64,000 nucleotides of DNA. It comes from Muricea muricata (Eukaryota > Cnidaria > Anthozoa > Malacalcyonacea > Plexauridae). This document shows, piece by piece, positions 20,846-34,186 of this stretch. The position numbers and the translations under genes were made by a program. The DNA lies in the NCBI GenBank assembly GCA_963855995.1, contig OY979716.1, positions 89,677,042 through 89,741,041 of the forward strand, given 5' to 3'. The notes under the pieces are model-generated. The model was not told the DNA's origin. It did no database searches and worked only from the letters and a program-made list of their open reading frames with translations. Position 1 is the stretch's first letter. Each line of letters begins with the position of its first letter.

Positions 20846-23373
20846 CTATATCAACACACAACAGCATTTTTCTGTAACCTGCTCTCGTCTACCTAAACCG
20901 CGACATCTCAAGCTGAAATTGTTTGAGTATAGGTACGAGTGTAAGTTTAAAAGGTTTTGGCGACATTCGATGCTGGTACATACCAAAGGACATTTTGAAA
21001 GGCAATTTATGCGCTCTTTTATCATTACGGAATACAGATGGCAATCACCATAAAGATGTAAATAAATCTCTAAAGCGCTTCTGTAGGACTGGATAGATAA
21101 TTCTGTCTCTCTCATGTTTTCTTGCGCGTCTGCAATGCGGCAATACGATTTTGCGACGTCCTCGTGCATCTCGCCATGGCCATAATGCTGTTGAAAAACT
21201 TGCCGAGCAAACATGTGTGAGTCTACAGCTGAGCTGTATTGTCTTCTGCGTCTTTGCTCTATGCCAATATGTTTATAGCAATCTGCCAGTTTGGAATTCG
21301 GTGGAAGTTTTTTTCGAATTTCAAGCTCCTTCAAATAAAGTTCGTAACTTGATTCTCCATCCCCACATTGGTTCACAGCGAGAGTGTGGTAACGTGTTGC
21401 TTCTCTCTCAAAAGTCAATGCCTGATCACCATCTTCATCATTTAACACTTCATATTTGATACCCGCAAAAATGTGGGCCTTGTCTATCAACTGTAGTAAT
21501 GTACATGATTCGATCGTCCAAACCAATTTGCTAGCTTCAACGCTGATTTGCTTTAAAAATAAAGCAAGGGAATTGCCGCATTCTGTGCCCCCTAACCAAA
21601 GATAATTTCTTGTCCATAGGCTTAGTCGTGCCATCGCCCACGCTGCTAGTGGTTGATCCCCGAAACAAGCTTTTTCCTCGTTTTCCACTGGCTTCCCAAG
21701 AAGCGGTACGTAACGAAACACCGAATTTGCTGTGCATGTTTCAGCAGTTTTGTTAAGAAACTGCTTATACTTTTTCGTACTCTTGTAAAAAATAGCCAAT
21801 AACTGAAATCCTAGTGCCTTTAAAATGACATGTTGCAGATTGTTGTTTTCTAACTGAATCAAACCAGCTTCAATGCGTTGGGCAGCAGGTTCTCCACCGC
21901 CGTTAGACAGCACATAAATACCTTTATAGCACTCAAGCTTCGCCTGAACTGATAAGGGCAGAAGAGCAATTTCCCTACTTGTTTCATCTTCTTCAGATGG
22001 GCAAAACATCTTAGTAACAATGATTGTTTGAAAGAATACACTGCTTGAATATAGCTCAGCATGATCTTTGCCAGACACTTTAGATAGAGCAGAATTATAT
22101 AAGTCTTTAATTTTCCCGAGATTGTTATGGTAAAGTGCATCCAAAAACAACTCACATTGTTTTAAAATACTGACAATTTTCTCCAGACATTTGCTATCAC
22201 TTAAGCCATCAGTGAGACTTGTAAAGATTCGCTGCTCTTCCATGAAAAACATTTCAAAGGCAGACATTGACTGACCCTTTAGAAAATGCATGTTGAGGTT
22301 TTCAAATAAGTTGATGTAGTATTCAAAAAACCGAGTTCTCGATGATGCCAGCACATTTTTCATTTCATTCTGTCCTTTCTCTGAAGCAAATGATTGAATT
22401 AGGGGATGAATTTCGCACATCTCACCATCGATATCAATCAACGATTTCTCCTTGAGACTTCCTATGCTCCGCTTGGCGTGAAATTTACTTCCTCCAACTA
22501 TGGCAATACCGGCATCCAGACCAAATTCGGCGCCACCAAAGAGCGAAAGAGAAATAAACGCGTTTTTTTCAACGTCAGAAAGTTTATTGAACAAGATCTT
22601 GATGAGTTCTTTTAATCTAGCATCGGCAGGGAAGCCATCATCATCTATAACATCTAGGAAACATTCAGAACCGTTGACAATTTCATCGAGCAATTCTTGA
22701 GGACGATCTTTGATGAGGCTACAAAGCAGTTGTATAGCTAGTGGAACATTTCCGCACATCTTTGATATTTGGCTTTGTAGATCAGCCATTTTTGGTTGTA
22801 ACAAATTGAGAACCAAACTTGATGAAGACTGCGCGTCCAGAGGTTTTAACCTTAAGAAATCAAATTCTTTAGGTCGTAAAGTGATAGATTCCAGGGATTC
22901 TCTTGTGGTGGTTAAAAACTTCACATATGGGCAGCGTTGGAGAAGGTCGATGACGAAATTCAACATTGCTTCTTTTTGGTTGTCAGATGTCAAGATATCA
23001 TCAAGATTATCTAGAATGACAAACATCCGGGCTTTAATGCTTCCAAAAGCGTAAAGTAGCTGATCAGTGGGCTCAATATTGACACAGGGATGCAAATCAA
23101 TTAAACGTCCAAATTGGCCAAGTAATTTTGAGGTGAATTTTTTCATAGTGCTTACACCTCGGAATGAGAAGTAATAAACATTTTCGCCTTGATGTTTTAA
23201 CTGGTTTCCAATGGCAATGGCCGTTGACGTTTTGCCAAATCCTGGTGGGCCCCAAATGCTGTACACTCGTTTCGATTGTGACATCATTGATGCAATCACA
23301 TCTTCGCATTCTTTACTTCGACCAACAAAATCAGAAGGCAATTGCGGAATATATGAGTCGGGTAGAGTCGTTG
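20846..23373 (-). CDS. HEPN/NB-ARC/TPR NLR-like protein, NB-ARC and TPR exon
   Basis: A single 2.5-kb open exon. A TTCTTTTTCAG acceptor ends at 23374, so coding starts at 23373; the open frame upstream (to 23464) is intron read-through. The exon opens with TTLPDSYIPQLPSDFVGRS. The NB-ARC ATPase follows: P-loop WGPPGFGKTS about 42 residues in, Walker B RMFVILDNLDDIL about 117 in, sensor FLTTTRES, and the GLPL-like GNVPLAIQLL about 208 in. A winged-helix-like and helical region follows. The last ~130 residues carry TPR-type repeats (YELYLKELEIRKKLP, SYCRIADAQENMRETELSIQ). Such STAND ATPases bind ligand, exchange nucleotide and oligomerise to switch on an N-terminal effector, usually in immunity. 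The frame is intact over about 842 codons, unlike everything around it. The phase of its 5' end matches the HEPN exon at 34204-34844. Confidence 0.88.
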
Positions 23374-24520
23374 CTGAAAAAGAAAATATCGAAATATTCT
23401 GTAGGATTTTAATGACCCAAGCGGTCAAATAGGACCTTTTACTAAAAAAAACACAATGAAACAAAAGTCAGTTATTTCGAAGAACAACTTGAGCTCACCC
23501 CTATCAGTGACGTAGACAACGCCGATAATTAGACGAACAAATATTCATATATTTGTGTCCAACGAGTATAAGAACAATAGGTTTCAAAACAAATTGACAA
23601 TGCAAAATACGATATATGATTCCTCGTCCCCCTCCCCCCAATAATCGACGCTGAGTACGCCACGTATTCGCATCAGGGCAATCAGTAGGCAGGCAGCCCG
23701 GCAAATTGGTCATGCTTTTCAAATTTAAATCTTTGCAAATTCTGCATCTAAGGACGTATGCAGATTTACATTCATTAATGCAATGTCTCTCGTCAAAACG
23801 TAAGATCTGATTGGTTTCTTTTGTGAATATATATTTAATCACGACATCTATTATCGAAACTGGTTGTAGCAGGCCGCTACCATGTGCTATGACCGAGTAT
23901 GCAGCGCATAAATTGCTGTTACGCTATGCAGCTTGTCTCACAACTTGGAATGCATTCTCACTTGTGAACATTATGGACGGACGACTTTATGATCATTCGC
24001 CAAACGTTTTCACAGCATTTCTGTGTAATTCAGCTTTGAAAAACGATTGTTAACATGGCTGGAAACCCTAAATTAGCTGGATGTGAGCTACACTCGCGAT
24101 CTTTTAGCACTGCGTTTCAAATAACATCAGCTTAAAATCTCAATTGCGTTGGAAATTTAGAGACAAGTTGCACAGTGTAACTGCGCCTTAATTCATTAAT
24201 GAGGACCAGGCTTGTGAGTTGAGCCGTCATTCACTATTCTGTAAATTGTATTCAAAGCATGATGTTGCGCCTTCTTAACCGGACCTATAAGTTGTTTGTA
24301 TAATTAATTTTGCAACCAAATGCAGCCATATCTACATATATTATTAATATCATTATTTGAAGTTTAATTATAACACGTTTTCGCATACAATATCAATTAC
24401 AATGTGCTTACAATATTAACATTATCCAACTAATTATGATTATTTACAAAGATAAAATGATTACAAGAGTTAAAAATTATAAAGCTTATAAAAATATGTC
24501 GTGTTGATGTAACTATTTAT

Positions 24521-26855
24521 TCAAAAAAAGGTCTGTAAAATAGGGTTTTTGCCCAGGCTCCTACTGTTCAGTTCCACAGTTGCTTTTGGAAAAAAGCTGT
24601 TTTTAAAACGTTCAGTGTTGCACTTGTATAAAGACAAATAATTTAGATTCCTAATCTGATATTGATGGACGCGAGCTCTGGACTCTGTCACATGTTCTGC
24701 TAATGAACCTGCACGCTTAACGATCTTTTGTAAAGTCTTAATACACATTTTGTTTCTCCTGTCGCTAAGTCTTGTACAATTAGCTAACTGAAGAGCCTCA
24801 TCATATGAATGACCAGGGAAAATAATGCGCATAGCAGGTTTTTAAACTTTTTCCAGTTCGTCCGACAAATAGCGCGGTATGGCATAATTCCACACTTCGC
24901 AGCAGTATTCCAAAATAGTACCAATAAGCGCATGGTATACGTTGATAAGGTCAGCAGGAAAGACTCCTCCACGACTTAGAACCCGAAGAGCATATAGCCG
25001 TTTAGATGCCTTGGTAACTGACGAAAAAATTTGCTCATCCCATTTCAGGTTGTTTTGAATAATTAACCCTAGTACTTTGTGAGATTGTGCCGTTTCTAGT
25101 GTGTGTCTATCGATTATCTGAGGTAATAACTGTGGATCTTCCTTAAGGAAACAAACTTGAAGCTCTTTGCACTTTTTGGCATTTAGTTTCTTCCAATTGT
25201 TAGATGCCCATGAGCTAATGGCATCCAGAGCTGATTGGGTGGCAGAAAGACTATTCGAGTTGAGATTTTCGAAAGATGAAAGATGGTCTATGAATTTCCA
25301 CATTTTCATGTCCGGGGTGTTTACTCTCAAATCATTAACCATTATAAGAAAAAGTGTCGGGCCAAGCTTTGTTCCTTGAGGAACTCCAGCGGTCACAGGG
25401 AGCTAATTTGAGAACGTTTCTCCGATCTTAACTCGTTGTCTTCGCTTGCAAAGAAAGTTTATAATCCAGAGTATTAAAGATCTCCTAACGCCATGCAAGG
25501 CCTAACAATTTCTCAATCAAAAAGTTGTGACTAATTGGATCGAACGCCTTTTAAAAATCTAGGAAAGGGACTAAAATGTGTTTACCATTACAGGACGAAT
25601 CCAAGTGGGAAAGCCAAGAGGGGATCATATCGAGGAGGCAGTAAGTGGTAGACGACCCTTTCAAACAACCGAATTGGTACCGATCAATCTTTCCCTTGAC
25701 ATCGTCAATTAACCAGCTAAAAACAAAGTCTTCTAACACTTTGGATAAACAAGAGGTCAAAGATATCGGTCTAGTATCTCCTTCATTTGAGGGTTGTTGC
25801 CTTTTAGGGATTGGAATGATGTTGGATTCTTTCCAGATTTTCGGAACGACACTAGATGACAGGGATGCATTAAAGATGATGGTAACTGGCTCCGCTAGAA
25901 CATGTGCGAATGTTTTTGAGATACGGCTTGGCACATTATCAGGGCCTGCTGCTTTGTAGGGTTTAAGAGCCAACAACTTTCGGCAGACTTCATAGGGCTG
26001 GACAGTTAAAGCGTTGTCAATAGCCGGTAGGAACATCGGCAAAGAATTTACATTAAGTGTTGGAATGTCTGCATTAACAGAGACTTAAAACTCATTTAGA
26101 GTACTTGCTAGTTGTTGGTCGTTCAAATATTCCCCATTACACTCCAAGGAAAAAGATTTTGATTTATTGGGTTTACCGGACATTTTGTTAATAGTTCTCC
26201 ACCATCTACGACTGTCCGTATTCCTTAGGTGCTGGACTTCGTTCTTATAAAAGGACTTTTCCCTTCCGCTATTTCCTTTTTCACCTTGCGTCTGAGTGAA
26301 AGCCAAAGAGGAATGTTACAACTGTGGAATGTTTTCTGCCTATCTTGTATGAGGGTTTTAATGGCTGGTGTTATCCAGGGTTTATCGGAAGTGTGGCATT
26401 TTACTACTTTAGGGGGGAATGTACGGTAAATTGCACGTACAAGTTGTAATGTAAAAGACGTTGTTAAATCATCCACTGTGACACGACGGTAGAATCAAAT
26501 TCATTAAACCAACCATTGGTTGTAGCCCACCTCCCAAAGGCTAAAAAGCTTTGATAAGTAAATGCACACACCACCTCCACGACGATTTAAGCAATCCTTG
26601 CGGAAGAGATTCTAACCATCAATGAAAACTAGATCATCTTCGATATCCTCATTGAACCAAGTTTCGGTAACTGCCATAATGTCAACTGGATTAATAGAAA
26701 GCGATGCTGACAATTCATCAAACTTTGGTAAAAGTGATCGAGCATTAATTAAGGAAATTTTCGGCACTGTAGTTTTCTTTACGAAAGAACCGACAGCGTG
26801 ACTGGATTTAGTAGAATTATCAATAGTTATTTGAATGAGATTGTTTATATTTCGC
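24521..26855 (-). pseudogene. ORF2 of non-LTR element 1: endonuclease remnant and RT
   Basis: Endonuclease motifs ISLINARSLLPKFDEL and VDIMAVTETWFNED are present, then RRGGGVCIYL. The GDFN and SDH motifs that should follow are deleted. Next come SDKPWITPAIKTLIQDRQ and the RT fingers (YKAAGPDNVPSRI, WKESNIIPIPKRQQP, TRPISLTSCLSKVLEDFV). Palm motif A is interrupted near 25551, followed by GVPQGTKLGPTLFLIMVNDL (motif B). Motif C reads KFIDHLSS at 25283-25294, so the second catalytic aspartate is lost. The thumb and C-terminus (HKVLGLIIQNNLKWDEQI, CNTERFKNSFFPKATVEL) end at 24521. The protein would nick target DNA and reverse-transcribe its own RNA. Confidence 0.82.
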
Positions 26856-27059
26856 AGGTTATGCATGATGTTTTTTAGTGTGGTGGCGACCAGACGATAT
26901 AACTGGAATGTGTTGCATAGTAAGGTTAGAGTTGGTTTGGGAATAAAGGCAGAAGACGAGGAAAAGGAGAAAATGTTAATCTGGGGACTAACATTATCAG
27001 ATATAGCTAGTTGTTCTTTAGGAGAGGGCGTACTAGGTCGGGATGGGCGGATCAATCTT

Positions 27060-28238
27060 TCATTCTGACGTCCAAGGGGGGGGGGGGGGGGGGCGATGAT
27101 TCTGATGTAGTTTTCGCTGGCGCTTTAAAAGAGGGGGACGAGTTCTATTTGAATTTTTACCAGGGTAAAGGCTAGACTTGAGCAGTTGTTCATACGCAGG
27201 TGTAATATTGTCCATTCGTAGCTCGCTTAGGGGTAATCCAACCAACTCTGATTTTCTGGAACGATTCAGCAGCGGTGTTTCTTGTGCATGGGGGTAGGTA
27301 GAATAATGGTCAAGGGTGTTTGGTTTACTGGATCTGCGTACTGATTGCTTTGTGAAGATACTGTTTGTTTATTTTGATCAAGCAAAGCTCTATTAGATAT
27401 GAGATTTATGTCACCACTTTGTTTTACTTGGGTACCTTTAGTGTCATTTGCATTATATTTAGTAATTTTATCTAAATAGTATTTCCTCACAGTTAGAATC
27501 TCCTCTTCAAGTCGTTTATTCCGGTCGTTCAAAGATGCGAGCTGTGATTCCAAATTCTTGATCAGGACTGTGGAGTTATTTACGGTTGAGCTAGGTTTAT
27601 TAGTGTTTACATTATGTTTGTAGGCAATCTATTTGAGGTTTTAAAATTTCAATCACCAATGACATTTCGTTGTATTTTTCACGTAAATGGAAACAAGATT
27701 CCAACATCTATTCTTTAAAGGGGGCGCAATCATTTGAGAAAAATCATTTTCACCATTAGGGGCAGACTTGGGGTCAGAAGTTGAACCACTTGATGCGTTA
27801 CTAATTATGTTTTGACTCGCAAAGCCAATGTTCTTGTTGTCGGATTCATTGATGCGTTCAGAGCGAGGAAATACTAAGGGGCTTTCGGCTTTTGATTTAT
27901 CTTGCCGTAGGTTACAGTAATTTGCAACAAAATCACGTAGTAAGCACCCATCTGAACTCTGAAAGCACAAGGAATTTTGCTTACCAGGATACCACGTAAA
28001 AGCGAGATCAGAATTCAAGCATGTAAATTTTTTCGCATTGCCACCAAGACCACGCGCCCGTAAGATTTAGAATTTCTGCAATTACTTGTTTCAATAGTTT
28101 ACAATTGCCATTCCATTTTATTCTATTTCCATCGCAAGAAAGATTAGATAGCGATTCACACTTTAAGAACGTCGAGAAATCGTATATTACTCCATTATTT
28201 AGTTGACATTGGTGAACATAAACATGATCGACCGCCAT
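27060..28238 (-). pseudogene. ORF1 of non-LTR element 1
   Basis: From an ATG at 28238 the frame contains CQLNNGVIYDFSTFLKCESL, WNGNCKLLKQVIAEILNLTG and AWSWWQCEK. A shifted frame (28018-27653) continues LAFTWYPGKQNSLCFQSSDG, and a third (27553-27266) holds a coiled coil (MESQLASLNDRNKRLEEEIL). The N-terminal part matches the ORF1 domain of the two other non-LTR elements here, where the equivalent motif reads W-(T/L)-SPGG. It would bind element RNA. An 18-base G/C homopolymer at 27077-27094 lies in its 3' part. Confidence 0.65.
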
Positions 28239-28524
28239 GTTTGTGATATGATGATATTGATTATACACTAAATAATTTTTTTGGTGAAAGCACCACCAAG
28301 ATGGCGGACGGTAAATTTTAGCTCTGTGAATTTTGTATTCTTTGTATTGATATTAAACGATTCCTTTGCTTTCACAAGTGATATTACACCAACCTTGAAG
28401 TTAAGTTCCTTTTGGATTTTCGAGGCAGATATTTTTAGAATCTGGAGAGAATATCGAGATATTTGCAAGTATAGAATCGAACGGCCTCACATATGAGGGC
28501 GAGATGTACTTATGACTTAAGTCT

Positions 28525-29400
28525 TTCTGGAAGTTAGAGAGTTTTTTTGAAGAGCTGCTAAATACCAAAGGAAAATGGACATCCCCTGGTGGCCCTGCTA
28601 AATTATTGAAAAGTGTTGGGGAGGCGAGTTTAGTATTAAATGGTATGGCCAGCTTTTAAAGAGACTCTTTATTTTGAGCGATAATCTTGATAATTACTTA
28701 AATCTGAAGCTCGAAAGTTTGAGCAGCCCGCGTCAGATAGCTTATGACAATTCGCAAGTTGTCCCTGGTAAAATATAGGAGTCTGAGGAATCCCATCGAC
28801 TTCAATCATGGGCTTGTAGCTGTGTTAGTCAGTCATTTGTGACCCAACTCGCCCATCTAAAACCTGACATAGCATCCCTAGAGTCTCAGTTTAACTGTGA
28901 TGTGGTGTCCGAGGTTCACTCCATTTGCTCTTAGCAAAATGAACTCACATCTATTTATTCGTGAACAAGATCAAACTATCCATACTCTCATTGATGATAA
29001 TTCGTTTATTAAGTCAAAAATGCTATCGCTAAAAACGCTTATTAAAAAATAATCGATGATGGCCCTGAGAACAATAATAGTAGCTTACATTCCAATCGGA
29101 ACGATCTTTCATCCAGTATTCGTAAACAAGACGAAATTATGCATAAACTTATTGACGAGGACATGAATATCATACCAGTTGATGATCGGTCTACTCCATT
29201 TAAATGCAGACTGTGCAGACTCCGTAACTCGGCAGACCTGAAGACCATGTTATACCAACTATACCTGATGCAACGCCGGGTCCCCAACTTACGCCTGTCC
29301 CCACACCCGCAAGTATTGTTGGGTCACCAAACCAACTTTCAACTAACCGAATAAATGCTAACTGCCTACCTAATCATAATATTAAAATTGTTCAAGAGTA
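28525..29400 (+). pseudogene. ORF1 remnant of non-LTR element 2
   Basis: FFEELLNTKGKWTSPGGPAK and LLKSVGEASLVLNG (28545-28650) are the ORF1 N-terminal domain shared with the elements at 24.5-28.2 and 61.8-64 kb. Downstream pieces (LNLKLESLSSPRQIAYD, FKCRLCRLRNSADLKTM) are in shifted frames with stops. The region 29139-29354 is the longest open piece. Confidence 0.6.
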
Positions 29401-29679
29401 GGCGCAAAACAGAGCACGTAATCTTCTAAACATCCAGTACCTAAACACCGAATCTCGTGCCCATTTATGAAATGAGCGTTCTGCAAAAATAGCTCCTTTT
29501 GTGACTTCCTTCACAATAATCTTCAACATCAATACACCCAAGTAACTTAATGGGGCATATTTCAATGGACACAACCATTTATTCCTGCCGCAATCCTACT
29601 ATTCTCCGACAGTAATCCAACAGTAAACCATCCCAGCATCCGAATGAATTCCCCATATAACATATTTAAGCTTCTTTCT

Positions 29680-32283
29680 TGGAAATGCTCGATCACTATT
29701 GCTTAAGAATGACGAATTGAAAGCTATATCCTTTCAATGAGCTAGGTTAGTTTGGCCTTTATAACAGAGACATGGCCTTTATGAAAATGTTGACGACGGC
29801 GCAGTTGAACTGAGTGGCTTTTCCTAATTGGTTTGACGTGATAGATACACTAGAATTGGGGGTGGATTATGTGCCTACATAAACGAACATGTCCCTTTTA
29901 AAATTTTATTAGACCTTCATGATGATAACTTTGAATCACTTTGGCTGTACATTAGACCCAAAAAACTTTTTCGTGGATTCACCTGTCTTGTTGTATGTAT
30001 GATCTATCATCTTCCCTACAGTGATAACAATTAACTTATTAGAGCATTTAATTTTTAAATTGGACATTGCTCTTTCGTTATACCCTAATGCTGGTATTTT
30101 CCTCCTTGGAGATTTTAATAGATACCCAGTTCCTACGGTCTGCGCCATTTCACATTAAAACAGATTGTCAAAGCTCCCACAAGAGGAAATTCTACCTTAG
30201 ACCTAATCCTGACAAGTATGTCTGCCCTGTGTAACCCTCCCGAGCCACTCCCACTTATAAGCCAAAGCGATTACAACTCAGTTTTGTGGTCTTTTAATAA
30301 TGGTACAACAAAATATGGTTGCTTAAAAGTGAAAGTTAAACAGGGTAATAATCATAATAAAAGAGCGTTTGGAAATTGGCTTGCTAATATTAATTGGAGC
30401 AATTGGTTCCGTGCTAATTCATGTGAACACAATATTGTTATAAAAACTGGTTTGGACTGTTTTTTCCCCTGCAAAACTGTTAAGTTACACGACAATGATA
30501 AACCCTGGGTTACCACAAACTTCAAGAAAATTATTGAAAAGCGGCAGAGAGCGTTTGGTGAAGGTCAGGGGCCTCAATTCCCTAGATTACGAATTAAGCG
30601 AATAGAGAAAGAAGAAGCTCAAATCAACCTATCTCAAGAGAAAGATGGGTGAGTTACAATTATATCCTTAAGCGAAAAAGTGATGGTAATGCATTAAACA
30701 ACTAGCAGTATTTAGCTTAAAAAAAGATTGTCTCTAATTCTATCGCAGATGATCAGGTTCTCACTGATACAGACAAAAAACAAATGAAGTCCTTGTCTCA
30801 TTTACCCAAGACATTCGCTCATGTCTTTGTAGTCCTGCGTGCCTACTGAAAATAGTATCTATTCCATCTCATCACAGTTTATTATTGATGAAATAGACGT
30901 ATATAACAAATTGTCGACCATGCAAACTAATATATCACCCGGTCCAGGTGATATCCCCAATTGGGTGCTCAAATCCTATGGATACATTCTTCCGCTTCTG
31001 TGGCATCATTTTTTAATGCTTCGATTCAAGAATCAGTTGTACCCTCCATGTGGAAAAGGGCAGACGTTATTGCCGTCCCCAAAAATCGGTTCCCAGCGGC
31101 ATCTCCAGAGATTTACGCCCTATTTCACTAACTTCTACCTTGTCAAAAATCTGTGAGAGATTCGTCACGGAATGGTTGTTTGAACCAATCAAAGCAAAGA
31201 TTGACATTCGCCAGTATGGTTCATTAAAAAACTGTCCGACAACGCATGCATTATTAAGTCTTGTTCATTCTCCTGAGTGCGACAAACACTTCGAACAGTG
31301 CGGTGAGTTTATTCTTGCTTGTTTTCTCAAAAGCTTTTGATAGAATTGATCATTATGTCTTGGTAGATAAGCTCAAAAAATGAATGTTCCCCAAACAATT
31401 TTAAATTGGATTCGAAATTTTCTTTCAGATCGTAGGCAACGCGTTAAGTTTACCAATTGTGAATCAGACCAGCAAATATTAAATAGTGGAGTCCAACAAG
31501 GATCTGTTTTAGGACCAGTTCTTTTTTCTCGTCGTGATCAACGACCTCTTAACGGACTGGCATAACCGATGGAAGTATGTCGATTATTGTTCTTTGTTGA
31601 AAGTGTTTCACCAACAGAAAGTAGTGAACTCCAAGAACTAGTGAACGGTATTTTTTATTGGACAGAAGCTACTAATATGAAAATGAATATCAGTAAATGT
31701 AAAGAAATTATTTTTAATTTTGCAAGAGTAAAACAGGAATTTCTGCCTGTTACTATAAAGGAAGTTGCGGCGGAACGGGAAAAATTAGCCCGAGTTCTCG
31801 GCCTTACCGTTCAAGATAATTTAAAATGAAATGAGCACGTGAACCACATTGTTAAAAAGGCGTTTACATGTCAAGCGTGTTGAAGCTACCTAATGCAGAC
31901 ACTAACACTTAACTCATGCTGTATAAGACCATTATTAGACCTGACCTTGAACATGCATGCGAAGCTGACCATTGTAATATCATAGAATATTTAAGTGACG
32001 AAATTGAGAAAATTCAAAAAAGGCTTTGCGCATTGTCTTACCGGAAGCTCGGCAATTCACAGGGATCGCGTTATTGAAAGAACGTCGACAAATTTTTGTA
32101 TTAGCGGCTTTTTGATAAGAACGCACATGGGACCAAAATGGAGGAGTTCTTGCAGCCAAAGCTTGATGTTGACTATAACATGCGTAGCAGATGTGACTAT
32201 AACAACTATAAATGTATAAAACAGACAGATTCCTAAAATCCTTTCTACCTCAAATGATTTCACTTAGAAACTGTACTAAATAG
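29680..32283 (+). pseudogene. ORF2 of non-LTR element 2: endonuclease remnant and RT
   Basis: Endonuclease pieces FITETWP, GGGLCAYINEHVPFKILL, ESLWLYIRPKKLFRGFTC and NAGIFLLGDFNRY appear in changing frames. At 30218-30652 comes the linker with NDKPWVTTNFKKIIEKRQRA. RT motifs follow: ISPGPGDIPNWVLKSYGYIL, LRPISLTSTLSKICERFVTE, AKIDIRQYGSLKNCPTTHAL, then GVQQGSVLGPVLF (motif B). Motif C is WKYVDYCS, with YVDY at 31576-31587. The C-terminus has EYLSDEIEKIQKRLCALSYR and ends FLKSFLPQMISLRN. Relative to intact relatives it lacks the second motif-C aspartate and has at least six frame breaks. Confidence 0.78.
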
Positions 32284-32845
32284 TTTTGTGACTTACTTAA
32301 TTTTAATGTTCTTGATTTCAAGTTTTAGCTTCTTGCAATATTAACCTTACGTTAATATTCTTAACATAACAAGACTTTGTTATCTCCTAGTCTTTGTTTA
32401 CATTAATTTTTATCACATACTTCTTCGTAATGGGCATTTACTGGTGTAATTTAATCTATTAGTTACTAATCAGTATTTTTTAATAAATCATGCATCGCAA
32501 ATCACTATTCTCTTTGTATTTTAAATTTGCAACCAACAAGAGTACACAACAACAAACTATTCACTAGATTAACTTATAAAGTAGAATTTTAAAATAGCCT
32601 CTTCTACAGGATACACACAGAAGAAACCGTGTATACTGATCTACAAATCATCAATTTATTCAGGGTTAAGTCGTTAACTCAAACCCAATGGAAGCCAAGT
32701 ATTTTGTCCCAATGCATGCAAATTTAATGGCGCCAACCACTATATATATGTCCTTAGATGCAGGTCAACTAGTACAATCTAGTTAAGTATATAAAAAAAT
32801 TAGTACAATATTAGTTAATTAGTTCGTTTACATCACTATATCAAA
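32284..32845. other. intronic AT-rich DNA, no gene seen
   Basis: Probably the 3' untranslated region of non-LTR element 2 followed by intron sequence. No recognisable frames or termini. Confidence 0.4.
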
Positions 32846-33123
32846 GTATAGCGAACGGACAGTAGGGCCACTCAGCAGTGGAACACAGCGCCCTATTATG
32901 ATGCAGTTCACAGACTTCCACCAGTCGGTTCAGCGTTCTTATTGGCCAGAAAATGAGCGCCCTATTATGATGCAGTTCACTGACTGCCACCAGTCGGTTC
33001 AGCGTTCTTATTAGCCAGAAAATGTAATTGGCTGGCTGGCACAATGGTAATGAGATGCGTAATGCGATATACGTGGGCATACAAACTTCAATTGGGTGCT
33101 GCTACTGTCCATTCTCTATACTG
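32846..33123. mobile_element. small TIR-like repeat with internal duplication
   Basis: The left edge AGTATAGCGAACGGACAGTA and right edge (reverse-complemented) AGTATAGAGAATGGACAGTA form an inverted repeat of about 20 bp. The left half continues GGGCCACTCAGCAGTGGAAC, a phrase also found in the 63-bp element at 50421-50483. Inside are two tandem copies of a 69-bp sequence beginning GCGCCCTATTATGATG (32888-32956 and 32957-33025) with about four differences. No coding content. Confidence 0.5.
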
Positions 33124-34186
33124 TGACTAGGCGAATGCAAACATCGTAGCGACAATGTAGAAAGTAGGCTGCAGTAAAGTCATGTTTCGGTGTTTGCATG
33201 CTTGCATAGATGTGTTAAAAGTAAATCGTTTCAGCAAGACATTATCATCCAGGAACACGTTATAAAGTGAAATACGAACACAAGTTATAGACGCAATTAT
33301 TGCATGGACGCCATTGAACAAAATTAATGTGCAATACCTATCGAGAGCTCACAGGAAACGTGTCATTTCAGGCATAAAAAGTTTCGTTTTGCATAATTAA
33401 ACACGCGATTGGCACACTATTTACTGTTCCTCTATTGTTTTAGGTTAAATGTGTGACCTTTTTTGTTTAAAGATGAACAATTATTCAAAATGCATCAGGT
33501 TTAAAACGTATACAAGCCAGTAAAATAGTCCACAATTTGTACTTAAATGCAAATGGTACAATGTATTTGCTTGAATAGCTTTAAATGATTCTATTATTGT
33601 TTAACTGATGGTTCATGTAGCATTGCAATTGCCTGGAAATTTTTTTCCTGTAACGTGTATAATGGAGTGGCTAACAAGAATGTTTGAACAATTATAATGT
33701 ACGTTCAGATCGTGACGTGCCTTCTAAATCGAGCGCATTAATCATTACATTTTTACGGGATTCAACTGTTAATATTTATGTCCGTAGATGCAGGCAAAAG
33801 CAATCTAGATATGGTCCACAGACACGGTCAACGTCTTTGCTCTATCTTTTTGTTTGTGTTTATGCTGACTTGTGCACTTTAATTTTTGGTATAATGAAGC
33901 AATCGTCCAGTAACGTTGCCTCGCTGAAGCACACGACTATAAATTATACCATTGAAATATTAATAGGCAAAATTTCAAAAGATTTGTGCACGGTGAAGCC
34001 AACTCAAGATAAAACCGTAGCTCATTATAAACGCTTTGAAGTTCACCGAGTCTCCAAACGATGTCTGGATTGTGATGAAGGCCAACTACTCGAAGGCTAC
34101 GAAGAAAGAGCTTTCGTGTATAGTAAGCCTGTATACAAGTTGTGAATTGAATAGCATATAATAATAATAACTTACCATTAATAAGA
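33124..34186. other. intronic DNA, one unexplained open frame
   Basis: A plus-strand frame of 153 codons (33684-34145) is open but resembles nothing I know. It lies inside the large intron, antisense to the NLR-like gene, and just downstream (gene sense) of the HEPN exon donor. Treated as chance. Confidence 0.3.

Larger units (their letters stand above)
24521..28238 (-). mobile_element. non-LTR retrotransposon 1 (CR1/L2-like), dead
   Basis: Minus-strand order is ORF1 (28238-27060), endonuclease start (about 26855-26540), then reverse transcriptase and C-terminal domain (26480-24521). The endonuclease is cut short by an internal deletion. Several frameshifts and a FIDH in place of the RT FxDD motif show it is inactive. 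It occupies the large intron of the NLR-like gene in the same orientation as that gene. Confidence 0.8.
28500..32283 (+). mobile_element. non-LTR retrotransposon 2 (CR1/L2-like), dead
   Basis: Plus-strand order is ORF1 remnant (about 28525-29400), endonuclease remnant (about 29680-30210), then pre-RT, RT and C-terminal domain ending at TAG 32281-32283. It stands head-to-head with element 1, about 0.3 kb apart, in the same intron. Frame breaks are frequent, and motif C reads YVDY instead of YVDD. Confidence 0.78.

Noticed and set aside
23374..23464. Upstream 30 codons of the NB-ARC open frame beginning MFHCVFFSKR
   Set aside because: They lie before a strong splice acceptor and match intron sequence; the protein context starts at TTLPDSY.
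33684..34145. 153-codon plus-strand frame
   Set aside because: Unrecognisable sequence, antisense inside the NLR-gene intron, no splice or promoter context.
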